NCBI RefSeq assembly: GCF_001191005.1
Contig: NZ_CP012201.1
Span: forward strand, 1,178,001-1,242,000
Reading direction: 5' to 3'
Source: Massilia sp. NR 4-1
GTDB lineage: Bacteria; Pseudomonadota; Gammaproteobacteria; Burkholderiales; Burkholderiaceae_D
Length of the DNA stretch: 64,000 nt
This document shows, one piece after another, positions 41,059 through 52,100 of the stretch. The position numbers were made by a program, and so were the translations under genes. A model generated the notes under the pieces. That model was not told the DNA's origin and ran no database searches. It was given only the letters and a program-made list of their open reading frames with translations. Position 1 is the first letter of the stretch, and the number at the start of each line of letters is the position of its first letter.

Positions 41059-42138
41059 GTGCTAAACGAAGCATTGCAAGCCGAGCTGGAAAAGAGCGCG
41101 GCCGAAGACGAAGTGCGGGCCATCAAGGTGGTGGTCTGGGATCTGGACCATACCATCTGGCATGGCGTGCTGCTGGAGGACGGCGAGGTGCACCTGCGCG
41201 CCGGTATCCTCGAGGTGATCCAGGAGTTGGACCGGCGCGGCATCCTGCAGTCGGTCGCCAGCAAGAACGATCCGGCCACGGCCCTGGCCAAGCTGGCCGA
41301 GCTGGGCATCGCCGACTATTTCCTGTATCCGCAGATTAGCTGGAGCGTCAAGTCGGAAGCGGTGCGCACCATTGCCGCCAGCATCAATGTCGGCCTGGAT
41401 ACGCTGGCCTTCATCGACGACCAGGCGTTCGAGCGCGAAGAGGTGGCGTTCTCGCATCCCCAGGTGCTGTGTCTGGACATCAGCGCCATCCCGCGCCTGC
41501 TGGAACGGCCGGAATTCATGCCGCGCTTCGTGACGGCCGATTCGAAGAACCGGCGCCTGATGTATCTGACCGATATCCGGCGCAATGCGGTGGAGCAGGA
41601 GTTCACGGGACCGAAGGAGGAATTCCTGGCCGGCCTGGGCTTGCACATGACGCTGAACCGCGCCGCCGAGGGTGATCTGCAGCGGGCAGAAGAACTGACC
41701 AAGCGCACCCACCAGCTGAATACCACCGGCTATACCTATAGCTACGACGAGCTGAAGGAATTCATGGCCTCGCCGCGCCACGATCTGCTGATCGCCAGCC
41801 TGGAAGACAAGTACGGCACCTACGGCAAGATCGGCCTATGCCTGATCGAGCGCGGCACCCAGCATTGGACCCTGAAGCTGCTGCTGATGTCATGCCGCGT
41901 GATGTCGCGCGGCGTGGGCACGGTCATGATGAGCCACATCATCCGGCGCGCCCACCAGGCCGGCGTCAGCCTGCGCGCCGAATTCATCCGGACGGAGAAG
42001 AACCGCATGATGTACATCACCTACCGGTTCGGCAATTTCCAGGTCATCGAGGAGGACGGCGCGGCGGTCCTGCTGCAGCACGATTGCCGCGCGGCGCCCG
42101 ATTATCCGGACTATATCACCGTGATCGAACCCGCTTGA
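41059..42138 (+). CDS. fkbH-like: FkbH-like HAD-superfamily glyceryl-ACP synthase
   Basis: About 359 residues. The HAD motif VVVWDLDHTIWHGVL carries Asp28 and Asp30, followed by SVASKNDPATA and FIDDQAFEREEV. The C-terminal 150 residues form a GNAT-like acyltransferase part (RTHQLNTTGYTYSYDEL, MSCRVMSRGVGTVMM). FkbH proteins take 1,3-bisphosphoglycerate, remove a phosphate and pass the glyceryl group to the ACP. This is the defining gene of the hydroxymalonyl/methoxymalonyl route. GGAG is one base before the ATG at 41053 but seven before the GTG at 41059, so I prefer the GTG. A strong hairpin follows the stop. Confidence 0.93.
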   Translation: MLNEALQAELEKSAAEDEVRAIKVVVWDLDHTIWHGVLLEDGEVHLRAGILEVIQELDRRGILQSVASKNDPATALAKLAELGIADYFLYPQISWSVKSEAVRTIAASINVGLDTLAFIDDQAFEREEVAFSHPQVLCLDISAIPRLLERPEFMPRFVTADSKNRRLMYLTDIRRNAVEQEFTGPKEEFLAGLGLHMTLNRAAEGDLQRAEELTKRTHQLNTTGYTYSYDELKEFMASPRHDLLIASLEDKYGTYGKIGLCLIERGTQHWTLKLLLMSCRVMSRGVGTVMMSHIIRRAHQAGVSLRAEFIRTEKNRMMYITYRFGNFQVIEEDGAAVLLQHDCRAAPDYPDYITVIEPA

Positions 42139-42143
42139 GCATG

Positions 42144-42163
42144 CGGTCCGCACCTGCGGACCG
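42144..42163 (+). promoter_or_regulatory. Intra-operon hairpin after the FkbH gene
   Basis: CGGTCCGCA and TGCGGACCG form a perfect 9-bp stem with a two-base loop, five bases after the FkbH stop. There is no T tract, so it is not a Rho-independent terminator. It could stabilise or process the mRNA, or lower expression of the downstream megasynthase genes. Confidence 0.7.
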
Positions 42164-42247
42164 GCCAGTTCCCTTGTATCGAAGACGAACGGCGCCTGGC
42201 GGCGCGGTCCGCGGTCTTGCACACATCCAGAAAGGCTGAGGGTCGTT

Positions 42248-43954
42248 ATGAAACTGTTTCGCTTTCTCTTTCACTATTCTCCCAAGCTCATCGTCTTGGC
42301 GACGCTGATCGGGATTGCCGGCGGCCTGGCCAGTACGGCGGTGCTGGCCATCATCAACGAGCATTTGCGCGTGGCCACCGAGCAGCAGGACTTGCTGCGC
42401 TTCTTCGGCCTGTGCCTGGGGATTCTGCTGGCGAATATGGCGGCGCGCGTCTGCCTGGCCGGCCTGTCGCATTGGTCGGCCTTCGATCTGCGCCTGCAGC
42501 TGGGCCGCCAGTGGGTGGGCATGCCGCTGGCCGAGCTGGAACGCAATGGCGGCAACCGCATGTTCGCCGCCATCACCCACGACGTCGACCGCCTGTCCGA
42601 GTCGATGCACATCCTGCCCGGCCTGTGCATCGACATCACGGTGATCGCCAGCTGCATGGCGTATCTGGGTTATCTGTCCTGGTGGATGCTGCTGGTGATG
42701 GTGGGCTTCATCGTAGTGGCCCTGTTCATCCGCCATCTGCCGCAGAAGAAATGCGACCAGCTGCTGGGCGAGGCGCACCGCCATGGGGAAGAGATGGTGG
42801 CCACCTTCAACGCCATCCGCGGCGGCATCAAGGAACTGAAGGGCAATATGAAGCGCTGGAATGCCTTCTATGCCGGCGAGCTGTACCAGGTCTCGGCCCA
42901 GCACCGGGACAAGCGCTACCGCGCCGAACTGATTTTCGGCGTGATCCGCGGCTACTCGGAAATCATCTACTTCCTGTTTGTCGGCCTGCTTATCTACGGC
43001 ACCGGCCTGACCGGGGAGTTGAGCCAGGAAGTGGTGGTCGGCTTTGCCGTCACCCTGCTGTACATGAAGACCAATATCGACCATGTGCAGGATAGCGTGT
43101 CGCAGGTCAAGCGCGCCCGCATTGCGCTGGAGAACCTGGAATCGCTGGGCGTGCTGCGCCAGACGTCTTCGCTCACCGTGGCCGAACTGCGTCTGCGCTC
43201 GGCGCAGGAGCAGGTGGAAAAGGCGCTGGCCAGCGATGCCCAACTGAGCGACCATCTGCCGCGCCAGCTCAAGCACAGCATCGAGTTTACCGGCGTCGCC
43301 TACCATTATCTGCAGGAGGACGGCGAACGCAGCTTCGGGATCGGCCCGCTGGACCTGAGCATCCGCGCCGCCGAACTGTTGTTCATCATCGGCGGCAACG
43401 GCAGCGGCAAGACCACCTTCGCCAAGGTGCTGTGCGGCCTGTATCCGCCCACGGCCGGCAGCATGGCGGTCGATGGCATGGCCATCGGCGACGCCAACCG
43501 CAGTTGGTATTGCCAGTACTTCGGCACCGTGTTCTCGGACTCCTACCTGTTCGGCAAGCTGTATGGCGCCAGCGGCCTGCCGCAGCATGACGCGGTGGTC
43601 AACGAATACCTGCGCGAGTTGCGCCTGCAGGACAAGGTGGCCGTCAGCGCCGGCAAGTTCTCCACCATTTCACTGTCGCAGGGGCAACGCAAGCGCCTGG
43701 CGCTGGTGACGGCCTATGTCGAAGACCGGCCCGTCTACCTGTTCGACGAATGGGCCGCCGACCAGGATCCCGAATTCCGCGAGTTCTTCTATCACCGCAT
43801 CCTGCCCGGCCTCAAGGCGCGCGGCAAGACCGTGGTGGTGATCAGCCACGATGACCGCTATTTCCACGTGGCCGACCGCGTGCTCAAGTTTGACAATGGC
43901 CAGCTCAGCACCTGGGAGGCCGGCGCCGACGACAGCGAGGCGCGTTATGCCTGA
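42248..43954 (+). CDS. ABC exporter of the cyclic-peptide/siderophore type (SyrD/PvdE family)
   Basis: A 568-residue half-transporter: six membrane segments in residues 1-320, then an ATPase domain with Walker A GGNGSGKTT (382-390), the atypical signature LSQGQRKRLAL and Walker B VYLFDEWAADQDPEFREFFY. The DEWAADQDP ending is a mark of the SyrD/PvdE group. Members export nonribosomal peptides, lipopeptides or siderophore precursors across the inner membrane as homodimers. Here the cargo is most likely the polyketide made by the operon. GAGG precedes the ATG. An earlier 109-base gap holds the hairpin. It ends 52 bases before the fatty-acyl-AMP ligase. Confidence 0.92.
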   Translation: MKLFRFLFHYSPKLIVLATLIGIAGGLASTAVLAIINEHLRVATEQQDLLRFFGLCLGILLANMAARVCLAGLSHWSAFDLRLQLGRQWVGMPLAELERNGGNRMFAAITHDVDRLSESMHILPGLCIDITVIASCMAYLGYLSWWMLLVMVGFIVVALFIRHLPQKKCDQLLGEAHRHGEEMVATFNAIRGGIKELKGNMKRWNAFYAGELYQVSAQHRDKRYRAELIFGVIRGYSEIIYFLFVGLLIYGTGLTGELSQEVVVGFAVTLLYMKTNIDHVQDSVSQVKRARIALENLESLGVLRQTSSLTVAELRLRSAQEQVEKALASDAQLSDHLPRQLKHSIEFTGVAYHYLQEDGERSFGIGPLDLSIRAAELLFIIGGNGSGKTTFAKVLCGLYPPTAGSMAVDGMAIGDANRSWYCQYFGTVFSDSYLFGKLYGASGLPQHDAVVNEYLRELRLQDKVAVSAGKFSTISLSQGQRKRLALVTAYVEDRPVYLFDEWAADQDPEFREFFYHRILPGLKARGKTVVVISHDDRYFHVADRVLKFDNGQLSTWEAGADDSEARYA

Positions 43955-44006
43955 CCGGAACGGCGCCCCGGCGCGCCTTGCCCCCATCCCGATTGGAGAA
44001 CAGTCC

Positions 44007-45836
44007 ATGCACCAGCCAGCGATTTCCCGCCCGACGGCGGCCGAGGCCATGCCCAGAGCCGAGATTGGCGCCGTGCTCGCGGCCGGCCACCGCGACCTGA
44101 CCGCGCATTTCCGCGCCCTGGCCCAGGCGATTCCCGACCAGCCGGCCGTGAGTTATCTCGAGCGGGGCGAAGCGGCGGGCGCGCCGCTCAGCTTCGCGGC
44201 CCTGGACCGGCACGCGCGCTCGCTGGCGGCCTATCTGCAGCAGCGCCAGGCCGAAGGGGCGCGCGCCCTGATGTTGTTCGACGCCGGCGTCGAGCTGGTG
44301 TATGCCTTCCTGGGTTGCGTCTATGGCCGCGCCATCGCCGTGCCGCTGCCGGCGCCGGTGGCCGGCAAAGTGGACCGCTACCTGCTGCGGGTCAAGAATG
44401 TGGTGGCCGATGGCGCGGTACGCTTCGCGCTGACGACGGCGGCGATCAAGCAGCGCCTGCAGGATCAAATCGCGACGATGAGCGGCTTCGAGAACGTGGA
44501 ATGGATTGCCGTCGACGAGCTGCCCGATCTGTCGGCGCAATGGCAGCCAGAATCGGTTGCGCCCGGGGAGCTGGCCTATCTGCAATACACCTCCGGCTCG
44601 ACCTCGGTACCCAAGGGCGTGATGGTGACCCACCACAATCTGCTGACCTTGATCCGCTATAACGGCCAGATCGCCGGCTGTGCGGAATACGGCACGCGGG
44701 CGGTGTGCTGGATGCCGTATTTCCATGATTTCGGCATGATCGACGGTCTGCTGACGCCGCTGGCCCATGGCATGGCGGTGTATCTGATGTCGCCCTTCGA
44801 TTTCGTGCAGCAGCCGATGCGCTGGCTGCGCGCCATCGACCGCCACCGCGCCACGCACAGCTCGGGACCGAATTTTTCCTTCGACCTGGTGGTGCGCAAA
44901 TCGACGCCCGAGGAACGCGCGGCGCTCGACCTGGGCTGCTGGCGGCGCGCCCACAATGCCTCGGAGCCGATCCGCGCCGCCAGCATCGGGCGCTTCCTGG
45001 ACGCCTTCACGCCGCATGGCTTTGCCGCCGCTGCGATGGCGCCGACCTACGGCCTGGCCGAGGCGACGCTGCTGGTGACCTTGGCCGGCGACGGTGGCGC
45101 GCGCTACTTCAGCGCCGACACCGAAGAGCTGAGCCAGAACCGTTTCAGCCCGGCCGAACCGGGCAGCGCGGCGCGCACCATGGTCGGCAGCGGCCAGATC
45201 TGGCCCGGACCGTGGCAGCTCGACCTGCGCATCGTCGATGCCGATAGCGGATGCGAGCTGGCGCCGGGCGCCGTGGGCGAGGTCTGGGTCAGCGGCGATA
45301 TCGTCGCCGCCGGCTACTGGAACCGGCCGCAGGCGACGGCCGAGAGGTTCCATTGCGAAATCGCGGGCCGGCCGGGCCGGCGCTATCTGCGCACGGGCGA
45401 TCTGGGCTTCATGGCCGGCGCCGAGCTGGTGATCACGGGGCGCTGCAAGGACGTGATCATCGTCGAGGGCCGCAATCACTATCCGCAGGATATCGAAGGC
45501 ACGGTGGAAAAAAGCCATGGCGCGCTGCGGCCGGGTTGCACCATCGCTTTCGCGGTGGAGACCGAGGAACAGACGCGCGTGGTGGTGGTGTGCGAGATCC
45601 GCCAGGGCTACCAGCTCAGCGAGGAGGCGGCGGACGGGCCGATGGTGGCGGTGCGCAAGGACATCGAGCGCGCCGTGCGCAAGGCGGTGGCGGAAGAACA
45701 CCAGCTGCGCGCGCACGACATCCTTATCCTGCATCCGGGCCTGCTGCCCAAGACCACCAGCGGCAAGGTCGAACGCAGCGACTGCAAGAGCCGCTATCTG
45801 GAAGGTGTTCTGCTGCAGGGCGTTCCGCGTCTGTAA
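44007..45836 (+). CDS. Fatty-acyl-AMP ligase that primes the polyketide synthase (FAAL)
   Basis: A 609-residue adenylate-forming enzyme. It has LAYLQYTSGSTSVPKGVMVTH with YTSGST at 194-199, WMPYFHDFGMIDGLL, and TYGLAEATLLVT. It also has LRTGDLGFMAGAELVITGRCKDVIIVEGRNHYPQDIE-like C-terminal motifs, seen around bases 45,390-45,500, and the Lys of KTTSGKVERS. The HDFGMIDGLL and NHYPQDIE signatures point to a FAAL rather than a CoA ligase. It makes a fatty acyl-adenylate and transfers the chain to a carrier. The next gene begins with an ACP domain, which is the natural acceptor. GGAG lies eight bases before the ATG. Confidence 0.95.
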   Translation: MHQPAISRPTAAEAMPRAEIGAVLAAGHRDLTAHFRALAQAIPDQPAVSYLERGEAAGAPLSFAALDRHARSLAAYLQQRQAEGARALMLFDAGVELVYAFLGCVYGRAIAVPLPAPVAGKVDRYLLRVKNVVADGAVRFALTTAAIKQRLQDQIATMSGFENVEWIAVDELPDLSAQWQPESVAPGELAYLQYTSGSTSVPKGVMVTHHNLLTLIRYNGQIAGCAEYGTRAVCWMPYFHDFGMIDGLLTPLAHGMAVYLMSPFDFVQQPMRWLRAIDRHRATHSSGPNFSFDLVVRKSTPEERAALDLGCWRRAHNASEPIRAASIGRFLDAFTPHGFAAAAMAPTYGLAEATLLVTLAGDGGARYFSADTEELSQNRFSPAEPGSAARTMVGSGQIWPGPWQLDLRIVDADSGCELAPGAVGEVWVSGDIVAAGYWNRPQATAERFHCEIAGRPGRRYLRTGDLGFMAGAELVITGRCKDVIIVEGRNHYPQDIEGTVEKSHGALRPGCTIAFAVETEEQTRVVVVCEIRQGYQLSEEAADGPMVAVRKDIERAVRKAVAEEHQLRAHDILILHPGLLPKTTSGKVERSDCKSRYLEGVLLQGVPRL

Positions 45837-45865
45837 GACGCATATTTTTCACGGGGTGGATGGCA

Positions 45866-46100
45866 ATGCGTAATGTGGATGCGAACGGAATTTGCGAGTG
45901 GCTGGCTGCGCGCCTGGCTGAACTGAGTGGTGTGGCCGTGGCGGAAATCGGCGCCGATGACGATTGGTCGGACTATGGCCTGTCATCCAGCGAGGTGGCG
46001 GCCCTGACCGGGGAGCTGGAACGTTGGCTGGGCTGCAGTCTGCCGCAAAATCTGCTGTACGACCATCCGAGCGCGCGCGGCGCGGCGCGCCACATCCTGA
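45866..46100 (+). other. PKS loading carrier domain ACP0
   Basis: Residues 1-75 of the synthase form a carrier domain with the attachment Ser41 in DYGLSSSEVAAL; the usual DSL is SSS here. No AT or ligase domain precedes it in the protein, so it must be loaded in trans, most simply by the FAAL encoded just upstream. This makes a fatty acid the probable starter. Confidence 0.85.
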
Positions 46101-49100
46101 ATCTGAAACATGAGCCGGCGCCGGCGGCGGTGCCCCGTCCTGCGGCCTCGCCGGCGCAGGACGCCATCGCCATCGTCGGCATGGCCTGCCGTTTTCCCGG
46201 CGCCGATACGCCGCAGGCATTCTGGGATATGCTGTGCGCCGGCACCGACGCCATTACCGAAGTGCCGTCCAGCCGCTGGGATGTCGATGCGCTGTATGAT
46301 CCGCAGCCCGGCACGCCGGGCAAGATGAATACCCGCTACGGCGGCTTTATCCGCGATATAGAGCTGTTCGACGCGGCCGCCTTCGGCATATCGCCGCGCG
46401 AAGCGGAGCGCATGGACCCGCAACAGCGCCTCATGCTGCAGACGGCCTGGCAGGCCATCGAGGACGCCGGCAGCAGCCGTGCAGCGCTGCGTGGTGCCTC
46501 GATGGGCGTCTTCATCGGCGTCTCGAACCTGGAATACCGCGAGCGGCAGTTCTGCGATCTGGGCCAGATCGACCCCTATGCCGGTACCGGCAATGCCGCC
46601 AGCATCGTCGCCAACCGCATTTCCTATTACTTCGATCTGCGCGGACCGAGCATGGCGGTGGATACGGCCTGTTCCTCCTCGCTGAGCGCGATCCACCTGG
46701 CTTGCCAGAGCCTGCGCAGCGGCGAGACGCGCAGTGCGCTGGTGGGATCGGTCAATCTGATGCTGATGCCGGAAAATACCATCGTGTTTTCCCAGGCCGG
46801 CCTGCTGTCGCCCGATGGGCGCTGCCGCACCTTCGACGCGGCGGCCAATGGCTATGTGCGCGGCGAAGGCGTGGCGGCGCTGGTGCTCAAGCCGCATGCG
46901 CAGGCGCTGGCCGATGGCGACCGTGTCTATGGCCTGATCCGGGGCAGCGCCGTCAACCAGGATGGCCGTACGCTGGCGCTGACGGCGCCCAGCCGCGCCG
47001 CACAGGAGGCGATGCTGCGCGCGGCCTACGCGGCGGCCGGCGTGGCGCCGGCCGATATCGACTATGTTGAGGCGCATGGCACGGCGACGGTGGTGGGGGA
47101 TGTGATCGAGGCGGCAGCCCTGTCGGCGGTGCTGCGCGACGGCCGCCCGGCCGAGCGCCCCTGCATGATCGGCTCGGTCAAGACCAATATCGGCCACCTT
47201 GAATGCGTGGCCGGCCTGGCCGGCGTGATCAAGACCGTGATGGCGCTGAATCATCGGACAATTCCGCCGTCGCTGCATTTCGTGACGCCGAATCCGCGCC
47301 TGGGCCTGGAGCAGGCGCCGCTGCGCGTGGCGGCCGAACTGCAGCCCTGGCCCGAGACCGGACGCGCGGCGCTGGCCGGCGTCAGCGCGTTCGGCTTCGG
47401 CGGCACCAATGTCCACGTGGTGCTGGAAGGCGTGGCAGCACCAGCCGCCACGCCAGCCGTGCCGGGCTTCCGCGCGCTGCCGATGTCGGCGCGTTCGCAG
47501 CAGCTGCTGGCCAAGGCCGGCGCCAGTGTCGGCGCGGTGCTGCGGGGCGATGCTGCGTTGCAGGCATCGCTGCTGGACGACCTGGCATATACCCTGGCGC
47601 GCAAGGAGGCGGGCCGGGAGCGTGCGGTGCTGATCGCCGACAGCGCCGACAATGCGCTGCAAGCGCTGGAACAGGCCGACAGTCCACAGCGGTTGGCGGG
47701 ACAGGCGCCCAAGGAAGCGCCGCCGGTGGCCTTGCTGCTGGCCGGTGTGGGCGACCATTATGCGGGCATGGGCAGCGGCTTGTACTGGAGCGAGCCGGTG
47801 TACCGGCATTGGGTGGACACCTGCTGCGATTGGCTCAAGCGCGAAATGGACCTGGACTTGCTGGAGGCGCTGCGCGACGCGCCGACGGCGGGTGGCGCGG
47901 GCGATGCGCTCAAGCGCATGCTATCGGGGGAACGGGAGCTGGGCGTGCTGGCCGATGGCGCGGCGGCGCAGCCGGCGGTGTTCGTGCTCGAATACGCGCT
48001 GGGCCAATTGCTGGCCGCCTGGGGCGTGCAGCCGCAGGCGCTGCTCGGCTACAGCCTGGGCGAATACGTGGCGGCCACGCTGGCCGGGGTGTTCCAGCTG
48101 GAGGATGCATTGCGCGTGGTGACGCTGCGCGCGCGCCTGATCGGCGCCTTGGCGCCCGGGGCGATGCTGGCCGTGCCACTGGGCGAAGAGGAATTGCAAG
48201 CTTATCTGGGCGCGGAGCTGGCGGTGGGCATCGTCAATGGTCCGCGCATGAGCGTCTTGTCGGGCAGCGTGGCGGCGGTGCAGGCGGCGCAGGCGCGCCT
48301 GGAGCAGGACGGCATCGTGAGCCGGCGCCTGAGCAGCGGCCAGGCCGTGCACACGGCGCTGATGGCACCGGCGCGGCAGGCGCTGGAGGAACTGCTGGCT
48401 GGCGTGCCGCTGGCGCCGCCGCGCATTCCGCTGCTGTCGAATGTGACGGGCGACTGGCTGACGGCCGAACAGGCTTGTTCGCCATCCTATTGGGGCAGCC
48501 ATCTGGTACAGCCGGTGCAATTCGGCGCGGGGCTGGAGCGCCTGCTGGCGCAGGAGGCTTGCGCGCTGATCGAGGTTGGGGCCGGGCAGAGCCTGGGCGC
48601 CCTGGTGCGCCAGCATCCGCGCCATGCCGGCAGCGGCCATACGCTGGCGGCCACCTGCCGCGGCGCCGCCGACGCGCAGCACGACCAAGCCTTCCTGCTG
48701 CGCCATCTGGGCAAGCTGTGGCTGGCGGGCGTGGGCGTGGACTGGAGCGCGCCGTTCAAGCAGGTGCCAGCGCGCCAGCTGTCGATGCCGGACTGGCTGT
48801 TCGAGCCGCAGCGCCATTGGCTCGAACGCCAAGGCGATGGCGAGGTAATGCCTGCTACAACAGCAGCCGACCCGCTGCACACTTTGTTGCCGGTATGGCA
48901 CGAGGCACTGGACGGTGAGCCGGCCGAAGCGGCGATCCAGCCTGACGTGGTTCTGTTGTTCGCCGACGAGGGTTCTTTCTCCCTGGCGTTGGAGCTGCAA
49001 TTACGCGCCGCAGGACGGCGTGTGCTCGTGGTACGGCAGGGAGATGAGTATCAGCCGCCCGGCGACGCCGCCGGCAGTCTCCGTCCGGAACAGACGGCCG

Positions 49101-52100
49101 ACTATGTCCGCCTGTTCCAGGATCTGGAGCAGGAGGGACCGCTGAATATCGTCTATCTGTGGCCGCTTTGCGCCGCCCTGGCCGGACGTCCCTTGCAGGC
49201 GGATGCCTTTTTCCATCTGATGTTCCTGGCGCAGGCCTTGCCGGCCGGCTTGCATGGCCAACTGCGCTTGGTGACGGCGGGAGCCTGCCGCGCTCAGGAC
49301 GACGATACCATGCTGCCGGAAGCAGCCATGGTGCAGGGCGTTCTCCGCACCCTGCCTTTCGAGAATCCGCGCTGGACATGCCAGCACCTTGATCTGCAAT
49401 TGGCTGAGGCCAGTGGCGAGCCAGAAAGGCTGGCCGGCCGCCTGGCCGGTCCCCTGGGCGCGGTCATTGGCGCCGAAATGCTCTGCCTGCGCGGCGCGGC
49501 GACACTGTTGCCGGCCTATGAACCGGCGCCGCCCCCGGGCGGGGCCGCCGTGCACGGCGCTGCCGGTCCGCTCGATGGCGGTGTCTACGTGATTACCGGC
49601 GGCACGGGCGGCGTGGCCTGCGCCCTGGCTGCTTATTTGTGCCGGGAGCATCAGGCACGGGTGGCGCTGATCAGCCGTTCCGGCCTGCCCGATCCGGACG
49701 AGTGGCCGCGTTTGATCGCGGCGCGCTCGCCACTGGCGCCGGTGCTGGAACAGATCGCCGCCTTGCAAGCGGCGGGCGCGGAGCTGCTGGTGTTGCGCGC
49801 CGACGTCGGCAACGCCGGGCAGATGCAGACCGCTTTTGAGCGCATCAGCGCGCAATTCGGTCCGATCGACGGCGTGGTGCACGCGGCGGGCTTGCCGGGC
49901 AGCGGGCTGCTGCAGCACAAGACGGTGGAGCAGGCCAGCGCGATCCTGGCGCCCAAAGTGGCGGGCACCCTGGTGCTGGACGCCTTGATGCAACGCTTCC
50001 ACATCCCGCTGCTGCTGCTGTGTTCATCGACGGTGGCGGTGCTCGGGGGCGGGCCAGGCCAGACCGAATACGCCGCTGCCAACGCCTATCTGAATGCCTA
50101 TGCCATGCAGCCGCACGCCTTCCGTACGGTTGCGCTGATCTGGGGCGAATGGCAGTGGAATGCATGGGAGGCAGGTCTCGAAGGCTTCCCGCCCGCGCTG
50201 CGGCGATTCCTGGCCGATAACCGCAAGGCCCATGGCTTGAGCGCCGAGCAGGGCGCCCGTGCCTTCGCCACCGCGCTGCGTATGGCTGGCGGCCAGTTGC
50301 TGGCGGCGGGATTGGGCGTGGAGAGGATGCGCGACGATCTGCGCCAGGTGCGCCGCATGATCTGGCCGGATGCGGAGCCGCATGCCGCACACGCGACCGC
50401 CACGCCGGCGGCGGAGTCACTGGAGCGCAGCGTGACGGCTGTCTGGGAACGGCTGATCGGCGTCACGCCGGTACGGCCGAAGGACCGCTTCTTCGACCTT
50501 GGCGGCACTTCGCTGATCGGGCTGCAGCTGGTTTCGGAGCTGCGCCGTGTGCTGGGCGTCAGCCTGCCGGTGACTGTCGTGTATGAGGCACCCACGGTGG
50601 AAGCCATGGTGGCGCATATCCGCGCCCTGGGCCATGATACTGGCGCGCGCCAGAGTACCGTGCTGCCGCCAGCTCGGCCTGCCGCCGCCGCACGGCCTGC
50701 CAGTACGGCGGCGCCGGCGCAGGACAGCGGCCGCCATATCGCCATCGTCGGCATGTCCGGGCGCTTTCCCGGTGCGGCCGGCGTACAGGCGTTGTGGCAA
50801 AACATCGTCGCAGGCCAGGAGGGCATCAGCTTCCTGACGGACGAGCAACTGCTGGCTCATGGCGTGGCGCCCGCCGATCTCGCCAATGCGCACTACGTCA
50901 AGGCGGCTGGACTGATCCCGGACGTGGAACAGTTCGACGCCCAATTCTTCGGCTATCCGCCACGCGAGGCGGAACTGCTCGATCCGCAGCACCGCCTATT
51001 CCTGGAGTGCGCACTGGAGGCGCTGGAAGACGCCGGCGAGACTGGTGAAGCCGAAGGCGACCGCGTCGGCGTGTTCGGCGGCGCCAATATCAGTACTTAT
51101 ATGCTTGGCCTGATGGCCAATGCGGAGTTGAGGCGTGAACTGCCGCCGCTGTCGCTGGCGATCGCCAGCTATGGCGATGCACTGGCTTCGAAAGTCAGCT
51201 ACAAGCTCAATCTCACCGGCCCCAGCGTCAATGTGCAGACCTTCTGCTCCACCTCGGCCGTGGCCACCCATATGGCCTGCCGCAGTCTGGCCGACGGCGA
51301 CTGCAATCTGGCGCTGGCTGGCGGTGTGCGGGTCGCGGTGCCGCAGGAGCGCGGCTATCTGTGGGAGCCGGGCGGCATCGACTCGCCCGATGGCCATTGC
51401 CGCCCCTTCGACAAGGATGGCAAGGGTGCGCTGCTGGGTAATGGCGCTGCCGTGCTGGCCCTGAAGCGGCTGGACGATGCGCTACGCGACGGCAACCGCA
51501 TTTACGCGGTGATCATCGGCGCGGCCGTCAACAATGACGGCGGCCATAAGACCGGCTATACCGCGCCCAGCGTGCGCGGCCAGACCGACGCGATTGTGGC
51601 GGCGCTGGAAGAGGCCAAGGCCGCGCCGGAGAGCATCCAGTTCCTGGAGGCGCACGGCACGGCCACCGAATTGGGTGATCCGATCGAGGTGCTGGCCTTG
51701 AACCAGGCTTACCGGCGCTTCACGGCGGCGGACCGCTTCTGCGCCATCGGTTCGGTCAAAAGCAATATCGGCCATCTGGACCGCGCGGCCGGCGCCACGG
51801 GCCTGATCAAGGCGGCGCTCGCGCTGCATGAAGGCGTGATTCCGCCCACCTTGCATTTCCGCGAGCCGAATCCGGCCATCGATTTCGAACGCAGTCCTTT
51901 CTTCGTCAATACCGAGTGCCTGCCTTGGCCGCGCGGCCGGCAGCCGCGCCGGGCCGCCGTCAATTCCCTGGGCATCGGCGGTACCAACGCCCACTTCGTG
52001 CTGCAGGAAGCGCCTGAGGTCTTGCCGTCCAGCCCCGCGCGGCCGTGGAATCTGCTGCTGTTGTCGGCCGCTTCCGATGCGGCGCTGGCAGCGGCGCGCG

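Noticed and set aside
47203..48918. A 571-codon + strand frame inside PKS module 1
   Set aside because: It is a shifted frame of the AT1 region, rich in Arg and Gly; the true frame carries the catalytic residues.
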